Part shown: in pieces, positions 1-7,420 of the stretch
Layout of the letters: every line of letters begins with the position of its first letter
How positions within the stretch are numbered: position 1 is the first letter of the stretch
Assembly: GCA_027486895.1 (NCBI GenBank)
Contig: JAIXOE010000028.1
Span: 89,437 to 134,385 of the forward strand
From: Sphingomonadales bacterium
GTDB lineage: Bacteria > Pseudomonadota > Alphaproteobacteria > Sphingomonadales > Sphingomonadaceae
Direction of reading: 5' to 3'
Length of the DNA: 44,949 bases
The notes under the pieces: generated by a model
Seen by the model: only the letters and a program-made list of their open reading frames with translations
The model's database searches: none
Told to the model about the DNA's origin: nothing
Position numbers and translations under genes: made by a program

Positions 1-30
1 TGAATTCTAACAGCCCGTAATCGGTGTCGC

Positions 31-73
31 AAAAGAACGGGCCTGGGTCATAAGACTTGGGCCCGTTTTCTTT
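31..73 (+). terminator. Intercistronic hairpin/terminator before the GH16 gene
   Basis: Arms 36-49 and 54-67 pair over 14 bp around an ATAA loop. Eight outer pairs (AACGGGCC with GGCCCGTT) are perfect Watson-Crick and three inner ones are G-U type. A T-rich run follows and A residues precede, so it could work in both directions. It ends only 25 nt before the GH16 start, leaving no room for a separate promoter. It may therefore attenuate read-through from an upstream gene outside the window rather than close the transcript. Confidence 0.7.
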
Positions 74-98
74 GAAATCAAGTCACAGGAGAAATCAG

Positions 99-1073
99 AT
101 GCAGTCCAAAATTGTCTTACTCACCGCTATGACTGGATTGACCGCCTGCGCGACAACAGCAGCCAAAGCAGAATCTTTAGAACATGGCTGGAGCCTTGTG
201 TGGGCCGACGAATTTGATGGCACCAAATTGGACCGCAAAAAATGGAAGCCCGAAAAATCATGCTGGGGTGGCGGCAATCAGGAGCGCCAATGCTACACAG
301 ATAGACCGGAAAATATTAAGGTCGCTGATGGCAATCTGCAGATAATCGCGCACAAAGAGACGTTTACCGGTCCCGACCTGCCCCCCGAATTTTCGAATAA
401 GCCGTATCCGCAAAAAACGCAGGAATACACGTCCGCAAAAATCCGGACGCTCGGTATCTCAAGCTGGAAATACGGCAAAGTCGAATTTCGGGCAAAGCCG
501 CCCAAGGGCCAAGGAACCTGGCCTGCCGTCTGGATGATGCCCGCCAAAAGTGTCTATGGCGGATGGCCACGCTCAGGCGAAATCGACATCTTGGAAGGCG
601 TTAATCTGGGCGCCACATGTGACACGTGCGCGGGCGGTATCGGCGAAAACCGCATGATTAGCGCGATTCATTTTGGCGATTATGCCCCGAAAAACAAATT
701 CCACGATACGCGTGTCGCCCTGCCATCGAACGCTTTGCCTTCCGATGAATTTCACATCTGGACGTTCGAATGGGGCGAAGGGGTCATGCGTTTCTATCTC
801 GATGGCCGGAAATATTGGGAACGGACCAGCGCTGATTGGGAAACAGCTTCTCCGTTAGCAAAGTCAAATCCCGTTGCGCCGTTTGACCAGCCCTTCTACA
901 TCATGGCCAATCTTGCCATTGGGGGTGGCCTGTCGGAAAAAAACAACGATAAAGGCGTTGCAGATAATGTGACACCGGCAACGTTTTTGATCGACTGGAT
1001 CCGCATCTACCAATGTAGCAGCGACAAGGAAAAAGGTCTGGCCTGCATGCAGGGCAGCAAAGAAAGTAAGTAA
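99..1073 (+). CDS. GH16 family beta-glucanase (laminarinase-like), lipoprotein
   Basis: Predicted endo-acting beta-1,3(4)-glucanase that cuts laminarin-type glucans outside or at the surface of the cell. The GH16 signature E-I-D-I-L-E is intact at residues 161-166, giving nucleophile E161, D163 and acid/base E166. Aromatic substrate-cleft residues (WPAVWMMP) precede it. The start is ATG 99 with AGGAGA at 87-92; an in-frame TTG at 57 lies inside the terminator hairpin and is rejected. The first 16 residues form a signal peptide ending in lipobox LTAC, so C17 should be lipidated. The length of 324 aa suits a single GH16 domain with no added binding module. The LacI-type regulator begins 3 nt after the stop, so the two are co-transcribed. 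Exact linkage specificity is inferred from the locus. Confidence 0.9.
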   Translation: MQSKIVLLTAMTGLTACATTAAKAESLEHGWSLVWADEFDGTKLDRKKWKPEKSCWGGGNQERQCYTDRPENIKVADGNLQIIAHKETFTGPDLPPEFSNKPYPQKTQEYTSAKIRTLGISSWKYGKVEFRAKPPKGQGTWPAVWMMPAKSVYGGWPRSGEIDILEGVNLGATCDTCAGGIGENRMISAIHFGDYAPKNKFHDTRVALPSNALPSDEFHIWTFEWGEGVMRFYLDGRKYWERTSADWETASPLAKSNPVAPFDQPFYIMANLAIGGGLSEKNNDKGVADNVTPATFLIDWIRIYQCSSDKEKGLACMQGSKESK

Positions 1074-1076
1074 TTT

Positions 1077-2138
1077 ATGGCGAGACGCCGCCAGGCCGTC
1101 ACCATCAAGCATGTCGCAGCCGATGCAGGGGTATCCCTGCAAACGGTAAGCCGCGTCATCAACAATGAACCCAATGTTCGGCCTGCCATGCAGGAGCGCG
1201 TACAGGCATCGATTGATAAGCTTGGCTATGTCCCGTCAATCGCGGCCCAAAGGATGAGCGGATCACGTTCGTACCTGATCCTTGCCATCAACGACCGTGA
1301 ACGCACGATTGCAGATTGGCGCAATCGCCAAGGGTCAGACTGGGTAGACCAAATGCTTTTCGGCGGCATGCTGAAATGCGCCGAACACGGGTACCGGATG
1401 ATCTTCGAACTGGTCGATACCCATAACGACCATGTCGAGCGCGAATTGGGCGCGGCTATTGCGGCGCTTCAACCTGATGGCGTTATCCTGACGCCGCCGC
1501 ACTCTGAAAATCCGCTCATCACTGGATTTCTTGCCAAACGCAAAATTCCCTTCGCTCGCATTGGATCGATGACGCCAGGCCCCGGCATCGCCATGACGAT
1601 GGACGATGAAGGCTCGGCGCGGCGTGCAACGGAACATCTGATCGCGCTTGGCCATAGCAGGATCGGTTTTATCGCCGGCTCTGAAGAATATGACCTGTCG
1701 AACTGGCGTATAAATGGCTGGCGTGACGCTATGGCCTCGGCCGGCCTTGCCTTTGACGCGTTTTGCGTCAGGGGCGATTTTAGCTACGACAGTGGCGTTT
1801 TGGCGGCGAACGCGCTGCTCGATCTGGACAATCCGCCCACCGCGATTATCGTCAGTAATGACCAGATGACGCTGGCCGCTTTGGACACTGCCAAGAAGCG
1901 TGGGTTGAACGTGCCGGACGATCTGTCTCTCATCAGTTTCGACAATACGCCAGTTGTGCGTTTCACGGTGCCTGAGCTCACAGCCGTTGATCAGCCGATC
2001 GCGGCGACCTTTTCCAAGGCAGTGGAGCTGTTGATCACAAACGGTGAGGCGCCTGTACCGCATCAACCTGTTGTTATTGAGGGCAGCCTCATTGAGCGAA
2101 GCAGCACGGCACCGCCCGCCCCGCATGGTCGCGCTTAA
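1077..2138 (+). CDS. LacI-family transcriptional regulator
   Basis: DNA-binding repressor or activator of the local glucan/sugar genes. Residues 7-60 carry the LacI helix-turn-helix and hinge (TIKHVAADAGVSLQTVSRVI, then LGYVPSIAAQRM). The remainder is a periplasmic-binding-protein-like effector domain with the family's 'ALGHSRIGFIAG' and 'SLISFDNTPV' segments. At 353 aa it is full length. It lies 3 nt after the GH16 gene and overlaps the next transporter start, so it belongs to a GH16-regulator-transporter operon. A cre-type palindrome before the GH3 gene (7092-7105) is a plausible target. The effector is probably a gluco-oligosaccharide or glucose, which is inference from neighbours. Confidence 0.92.
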   Translation: MARRRQAVTIKHVAADAGVSLQTVSRVINNEPNVRPAMQERVQASIDKLGYVPSIAAQRMSGSRSYLILAINDRERTIADWRNRQGSDWVDQMLFGGMLKCAEHGYRMIFELVDTHNDHVERELGAAIAALQPDGVILTPPHSENPLITGFLAKRKIPFARIGSMTPGPGIAMTMDDEGSARRATEHLIALGHSRIGFIAGSEEYDLSNWRINGWRDAMASAGLAFDAFCVRGDFSYDSGVLAANALLDLDNPPTAIIVSNDQMTLAALDTAKKRGLNVPDDLSLISFDNTPVVRFTVPELTAVDQPIAATFSKAVELLITNGEAPVPHQPVVIEGSLIERSSTAPPAPHGRA

Positions 2139-3339
2139 CCCCGACAATAAAGGCCGACAATCGGCCTCGTTCATGTATCTATACACGCTCGCCGCAGCTG
2201 GCGGCGCTGTCGCCTATATGCCGTTTCTGACGATCTTGCTGCCGCTACGTGCCACCGACATTGCCGGCAATGGTGCCTTGGGCATGTTGGCGATGGCAGC
2301 GTTTCTGGGCGCAATTGCCGCAAGCGTGGCGAATATCGGGTTTGGTTGGGCGAGTGATAAAGCTGGCAAACGACGCCCGTGGATATGGGCTGGGTTAGGC
2401 TTGTCGACGGCTTTGCTGCTGACGACGCCTTATGCCACGAGTCCCGCGGCGTTGATTGCCATCATCATTCTCTGGCAGATTGGCCTGAATATGATGCTGG
2501 CGCCATTGAGCGCGTGGGCTGGTGACAGCATACCCGATTCCCAAAAGGGCTTCCTCGGCGGACTGTTGGCGCTGGCGCCTGCAATGGGGGCGCTTTCCGG
2601 TGCGTTTGTTACAATGACTGATGTTGTACCGTCCGGCCACCGTGAAGTCGTCGTCGCGCTGTTGGTTGTAGCCATGGTCAGCCCCGTTCTTATCTTCGGC
2701 AAACCGAGATCGATGCCGGACTTAACGTCCGAGATAGCCGATGAAAAAGCGGTTGCGGTGCACAGCCCGATAGCGCACCGTCCTGCCGTCAGAATGTGGA
2801 CCGCGCGTTTATTGGTACAAATTGCGGAAGCGTCATTATTTGCGTTCCTCCTTTTGTGGTTCCGCAGCGTCGATCCCGATTTTGGTGAAAATGACGCTGC
2901 AAATATCTTTGCGCTCGTTCTGGGTACGGCTGTTTTTATAGCCTTAGCTGTCGGTCGCTGGTCCGACCGTGCAAACCGCCCCATATTTCCGCTCATCTGT
3001 GGTGCAGCGGCAGCCTCGGCTGGACTGCTCATCATGTCCCTTTCGACATCTTTGCCCATGGCGATTGCCGGCTATGTGGTCTTTGGCTTGGCGAGCAGCC
3101 TCTTTCTGGCACTGCACTCGAGCCAGACCTTACGGGTGCTACCCCGTCCACAGACGCGCGGACGGGACCTAGGCATTTTCAACCTGACGAACACGGTGCC
3201 ATCGCTTATCATGCCATGGCTGACGCTGGCTTTGGTGCCGACCTATGGTTTTGGCAGCCTGTTTATGTTGTTAGCGGGGCTGGCGATCGTCGCGTGCCTG
3301 TTGTTGGCAACGATGCCGCGCCCGCTTGCGCTCGGTTAA
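2125..3339 (+). CDS. MFS transporter, SLC45/sucrose-transporter-like
   Basis: Inner-membrane secondary transporter with about 12 hydrophobic segments. The loop after TM2 reads WASDKAGKRRPW, resembling the D-x-x-G-(K/R)-R-R-P motif of SLC45/GPH-like sugar transporters. I chose ATG 2125, which gives 404 aa and a 14-nt overlap with the regulator stop. The earlier in-frame start at 2044 would add a non-hydrophobic tail and overlap by 95 nt. ATG 2173 is another option. The likely cargo is the glucose or short oligosaccharide released by the GH16/GH3 enzymes. Its stop shares a TTAA with the convergent FucP-type gene. Confidence 0.82.
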   Translation: MVALNPDNKGRQSASFMYLYTLAAAGGAVAYMPFLTILLPLRATDIAGNGALGMLAMAAFLGAIAASVANIGFGWASDKAGKRRPWIWAGLGLSTALLLTTPYATSPAALIAIIILWQIGLNMMLAPLSAWAGDSIPDSQKGFLGGLLALAPAMGALSGAFVTMTDVVPSGHREVVVALLVVAMVSPVLIFGKPRSMPDLTSEIADEKAVAVHSPIAHRPAVRMWTARLLVQIAEASLFAFLLLWFRSVDPDFGENDAANIFALVLGTAVFIALAVGRWSDRANRPIFPLICGAAAASAGLLIMSLSTSLPMAIAGYVVFGLASSLFLALHSSQTLRVLPRPQTRGRDLGIFNLTNTVPSLIMPWLTLALVPTYGFGSLFMLLAGLAIVACLLLATMPRPLALG

Positions 3340-4613
3340 GCAGGCTTACGCGCGTAGATGCCGAAGGCTGCGATGATCGCATAGCACACCATCGGTAACG
3401 TGAACGCGATGGCCAGACTTCCGGTCAGGTCGGCAATAACACCGGTGAGCAGCGGAATAACCGCGCCACCGACGATAGCGACGTTGATGATGCCCGAACC
3501 ATCTGCAGCTCGTGAACCCAATTTTTCACACGCCAGCGTGAATATAGTGGGGAACATGATGGCGTTGGTCAGGCCCACGGCCAACAACGCATAGCCCGCA
3601 ACTTGGCCAGTACTCTGTGTCGAGAAAATCAGCAGCGCAATCGCAGCGACCGACACGGATGCCAGCACTTTACCGGGGCTAAGCAAACGCAGCACCGCCG
3701 AACCAATGAACCGCCCAACCATGGCGCCGCCCCAGTACAGACCAATCAGCTTTCCAGCGTCCTGCTCAGGCAGCGCCATCACATGGTCCTGCATCAGATA
3801 GCTGACGATAAGCGACCCAATGGCGACTTCCGCGCCAACGTACAGAAAGATGCACAACGCACCGAAACCGAAACGGGGGCGCTTTAACAGGTCAAGTCCA
3901 GCCAGCCCTTCGCTCGCTTCGTGCTTTTCGCCCTTCAGCGCGTTACGGAATAACCAGACGACGCCAGCGACAACGGCAAGTGCAACGGCAATGGCGAGAT
4001 ATCCATTTACGATCGCCTGACTTTCCGCCGTGCGATAGGCATCAAGTTCGACGCCTGAAAGCTGGTCTGCAGTAACGGTGGCCAGACTGCCCAGAATGAG
4101 GATCGATCCGACGATCGGAAAAACGGTCGTGCCCAGCGAGTTGAACGCTTGCGCAAAGGTCAGGCGGCTGTGTGCCGTGGCAGGTTTACCGAGCAACGAA
4201 ATCAATGGGTTTGAAACGACTTGGACAATGACAACGCCGCTTGCGAGCACAAAAAGCGCAAACAGAAAAACGCCATAGGTTGCCGTCTGGCTGGCTGGAA
4301 TAAACAACAGGCAACCGGCCATCATAGTAAGCAGTCCGGCGACCGCGCCGCGCATATAGCCGATTTTCTTGACCAGCCGCGCGCCCGGAATACCAATGAC
4401 GGCATAGGCCGCGAAGAAGCAGAACTGCACCAGCATCGCCTGCGTATAATTCAGCGTAAAAAGCTCTTTAAGTTTCGGGATGATGACATCATTCAGACTG
4501 GTGATGCCACCGAAGATGAAGAATAGGCCCATCACAAACAGTTGCAGCTGCGGTGCATCGATGTGCGTATCGCCAGTATCTGCGGACGCCGCAGCGCCGG
4601 GTGCCAAAGCCAT
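3336..4613 (-). CDS. FucP/GluP-type sugar:H+ symporter (FHS family MFS)
   Basis: Inner-membrane monosaccharide symporter of the fucose/glucose-galactose branch of the MFS, 425 aa. The N-terminal segment FVMGLFFIFGGITSLNDVI and the following 'YTQAMLVQF' and 'GIPGARLVKKIGYMRG' match this family; about 12 transmembrane helices are visible. It begins 18 nt after the GH3 glucosidase stop on the same strand, so both share the promoter at about 7090. That makes glucose from the glucosidase the likely cargo (inference; fucose, galactose and N-acetylglucosamine are known for relatives). SD-like AGAGAG precedes the ATG. Confidence 0.88.
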   Translation of the reverse strand: MALAPGAAASADTGDTHIDAPQLQLFVMGLFFIFGGITSLNDVIIPKLKELFTLNYTQAMLVQFCFFAAYAVIGIPGARLVKKIGYMRGAVAGLLTMMAGCLLFIPASQTATYGVFLFALFVLASGVVIVQVVSNPLISLLGKPATAHSRLTFAQAFNSLGTTVFPIVGSILILGSLATVTADQLSGVELDAYRTAESQAIVNGYLAIAVALAVVAGVVWLFRNALKGEKHEASEGLAGLDLLKRPRFGFGALCIFLYVGAEVAIGSLIVSYLMQDHVMALPEQDAGKLIGLYWGGAMVGRFIGSAVLRLLSPGKVLASVSVAAIALLIFSTQSTGQVAGYALLAVGLTNAIMFPTIFTLACEKLGSRAADGSGIINVAIVGGAVIPLLTGVIADLTGSLAIAFTLPMVCYAIIAAFGIYARKPA

Positions 4614-4631
4614 CTTCTCTCTCCCTATGTT

Positions 4632-7070
4632 TTAACGCGCTTTGCCGGGGCAGGACGCGCTTTCTTTTGTCGTTTCGATATGAACGTTGCGTATTGTTGC
4701 AACAAGGCCTTTCGCCGCCTGCATACGTATGGGTGAGCCAACGGCATCAAATTTTGCCCCTGCCTGTGCAAAGCAGCGCAACGGAATGCGCGTTTGCATG
4801 GCGGTTCCCGTTGGCGATGCGCGCATGGCTTTTTGAATATCCAGCGCTGCCCCGCCAAAGGTTAGCTTCACGGGTCCCGATGATGGCTGGTCAATCCGCC
4901 AGTCTATCAACAACGCCCAGTCCTCTTTCGCTTGCTTGCGCAAGTCAACGGCAGGCCCATTGACGACCAGCGCGCCATCGGCATTCCACGTAAATTGCCG
5001 CGCATCTTCTTGCGCGGATAAATCGACAGCACGGGTGCTGATTGCACCATCCATCTGCAAATTCCACGGTGCGGGTACTTTGCCGCGAACGAGATAATGG
5101 GTGGCGATGGTCAGTGATGACATGTCGACACGCGGATCTTCGTTCACAGCCGCCAGGGCACCTGCTTTCGTATAATCAAGGCCATAGCCAAGCGGAAATA
5201 ATGGCGCGGTAATCGGCGAACGCGCGTCGGCTGGCCAAGCAAAGGACAGGCGCCCCGTAAAATCACGCGCTGGCTTTCCGTTTGCGCCTGCAACCAACAC
5301 ATCGGCAACACCGCGTCCTTGCGTCCCCGGCAACCACGCCGCCACAAAAGCATCGGCTTGGTTAATCAGCTTGCCCGTGAACATCGGTCGGCCCGACAGA
5401 AACACGACGACCACCCGAATATCCTGCGCCTTCAAACGTGCGATCAATTCTTCTTCGGCCGCTTGCGGCTGGAACGCGAGATGCGGCACATCGCCTTCAA
5501 ATTCGGCGTAGGGCTTTTCGCCAAGCACAACGACTGCCACATCGGGCTTATCGGTATAATCACCGCTCGTTGAAACAGTAGCTGCACCGCCACCGGCTTT
5601 CACCGCATCGGAAATGGCGCGGCCAATTGTCTGGCCGTTCGTAAAGTCTGCTGCCGTGGTGTCGGTACCCTGCCAACTGATGGTCCAGCCGCCCGCCTGC
5701 ATGGCCATATTGTCTGCGCCAGATCCTGCAACCAAGACTTTCGCACCGTTGCGTATCGGCAAGGTGCTTTTGTCATTTTTCAGCAGCACGAGAGATTTTG
5801 AAACCGCCTCACGTGCAAGATCTAGATGCTCTTGCTTGCCAACCAGCGATGTGTCCCCGCGGACGGTGCGCGCATCACCCATGAGGCCCAATTTATATTT
5901 CACCCGCAATATGCGGCGCACGGCATCGTCCAAGCGCGTTAGTGAAATGCGTCCGTCGCGGGCTGCGCCCAGCGTTGAAGCGAACAGGCCTTTCCAACTG
6001 TCGGGTGCCATGAACAGGTCAAGCCCAGCGTTAATTGCTGCTGGGCAGTCAGTCGCCGAACACCCCGCAACATGGCCATGGCCATTCCAATCACCGACAA
6101 CCAGCCCTGCGAAACCCATCCGGTTCTTCAAAACATCCGTCAAAAGCGAAGCGTTTCCGTGGTGCTTAATGCCATTCCAGCTTGAGAAGCTGGCCATCAC
6201 CGTCAACGCGCCCGCGTTAATGGATGCAGGATAGCCTTGGGCATGCTTCGCCACCAGTTCCGCTTCATCAATTTGGGCATCGCCCTGATCACGGCCATCC
6301 ATCGTGCCGCCATCGGCAAGAAAATGCTTTGCGGTCGCTGCAACATGGGTGGCTTTCAACGGCACACCGCTTTCCAACTGCCCTTGCAGTCCAACGGTCA
6401 TCGCGCCGGCATATTCGGCAATCAACGCCGGGTCTGACGAATAACCTTCATAAGCCCTGCCCCAACGGAGGTCTTGCGGCACCGCCAAGGTTGGCGCGAA
6501 GGTCCATTCAATGCCGCTACCCGAAATTTCAGCAGCCGTGGCGACGCCAATACGCTGAATGAGGTTGGCATCATGTGCCGCACCAAGTCCGATATTGTGC
6601 GGAAATATCGTCGCTTGCGGCAAGTTGGAATGGCCATGGACAGCATCGACGCCAAACAAGATGGGAACGCCGGCGCCGGATTTACGCGACACATCGCGAA
6701 ACGCATTCACCAGCTGTGCCCACTGTTCGGCGGTTGCGCGTTCATCGCCATAGGGCCCTGAATTACCGCCAGCCAGAATGGAGCCAAGCGGATAGCTGGC
6801 GAGATCTTCTGGCTTTATCGCACTGATGTCCGCCTGAATGAGTTGGCCGACTTTTTGCTCAAGCGTCATCTTTGCAATGAGCGCAGAAATGGCGTCTTCT
6901 GTTTTCGTATCCGTAATCGCCGCTGGACTCGCCGCACTTGGCCAAACGCTGGGATTGGCGGTGGCGCGCGCACTGTCGGCAATGGTAACGGAAGTCACCG
7001 AGGACGTCGTTGCAGATACACACCCTGCCGAAGCGAAGGCAATAAGTGCCATCGAGTTCGTTAACCGCAT
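4632..7070 (-). CDS. GH3 beta-glucosidase/exo-glucanase (ExoP/BglX-like), lipoprotein
   Basis: Predicted periplasmic or outer-membrane exo-acting beta-glucosidase that removes glucose from beta-1,3/1,4 glucans. The 812 aa contain an N-terminal GH3 barrel with KHF at 248-250 and the catalytic-nucleophile segment VVGDWNG (D327). A GH3 C-terminal domain follows, then a roughly 150-residue C-terminal extension like that of ExoP enzymes. The start is ATG 7070 with GGAG 8 nt upstream. The longer frame to 7187 would place the signal peptide internally and is rejected. The signal peptide ends SAGC, so C17 may be lipidated, although Ser at -3 is less typical. It heads the GH3-FucP operon, with a LacI-type operator 22 nt upstream. 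Confidence 0.92.
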   Translation of the reverse strand: MRLTNSMALIAFASAGCVSATTSSVTSVTIADSARATANPSVWPSAASPAAITDTKTEDAISALIAKMTLEQKVGQLIQADISAIKPEDLASYPLGSILAGGNSGPYGDERATAEQWAQLVNAFRDVSRKSGAGVPILFGVDAVHGHSNLPQATIFPHNIGLGAAHDANLIQRIGVATAAEISGSGIEWTFAPTLAVPQDLRWGRAYEGYSSDPALIAEYAGAMTVGLQGQLESGVPLKATHVAATAKHFLADGGTMDGRDQGDAQIDEAELVAKHAQGYPASINAGALTVMASFSSWNGIKHHGNASLLTDVLKNRMGFAGLVVGDWNGHGHVAGCSATDCPAAINAGLDLFMAPDSWKGLFASTLGAARDGRISLTRLDDAVRRILRVKYKLGLMGDARTVRGDTSLVGKQEHLDLAREAVSKSLVLLKNDKSTLPIRNGAKVLVAGSGADNMAMQAGGWTISWQGTDTTAADFTNGQTIGRAISDAVKAGGGAATVSTSGDYTDKPDVAVVVLGEKPYAEFEGDVPHLAFQPQAAEEELIARLKAQDIRVVVVFLSGRPMFTGKLINQADAFVAAWLPGTQGRGVADVLVAGANGKPARDFTGRLSFAWPADARSPITAPLFPLGYGLDYTKAGALAAVNEDPRVDMSSLTIATHYLVRGKVPAPWNLQMDGAISTRAVDLSAQEDARQFTWNADGALVVNGPAVDLRKQAKEDWALLIDWRIDQPSSGPVKLTFGGAALDIQKAMRASPTGTAMQTRIPLRCFAQAGAKFDAVGSPIRMQAAKGLVATIRNVHIETTKESASCPGKAR

Positions 7071-7091
7071 CAAATCCACTCCGAGCCTTAT

Positions 7092-7105
7092 TGTGAACGT
7101 TATCA
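7092..7105 (-). promoter_or_regulatory. Candidate LacI-family operator (cre-type) in front of GH3
   Basis: On the minus strand the sequence is TGATAACGTTCACA. It matches every fixed position of the general LacI/CcpA-type operator pattern TG-W-N-A-N-CG-N-T-N-W-CA, with a perfect AACGTT core. It ends 22 nt upstream of the GH3 ATG, where a repressor would block transcription start or early elongation. The regulator encoded at 1077-2138 is the obvious candidate. Confidence 0.68.
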
Positions 7106-7420
7106 TGATTTGATGGCAGCAACCTATCGTAAAATCAAGCGGCATCATCGTGCTGTGGCGTTGGGGGTGCGGTCGCCACAACACCACCGCAATTTGCTAT
7201 TGCCACGACATGCCCATGGCGTGCGGCCAAATGCTATCGCTAAATCATTTTGGATATCTGCCGTTTGGTCCGTTATGGTTGATAAACAAGATAATTTGCG
7301 CGAATCTACGAGCGCCAGTTGCGCGCATCAGGATACAAAACTGAACCGGAATTATTGGGGGCAAGGTCGTTCCGGCTTTGCCGTTCGAAGCTTAATCCAA
7401 CGTATGCCCAAGTTTTAACA
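7106..7420. other. Divergent intergenic region between GH3 and the GGDEF-EAL gene
   Basis: About 315 nt without a convincing gene. It must hold the promoters of both neighbours. On + the best -10-like match is GATAAT at 7290-7295, but its -35 is weak. No Shine-Dalgarno is visible before ATG 7421. Short reading frames here show no recognisable protein features. Confidence 0.4.

Noticed and set aside
1335-2186. 283-codon frame antisense to the LacI gene
   Set aside because: It mirrors the LacI coding frame, has no recognisable domain, and is low in hydrophobic core patterns. A codon-bias shadow.
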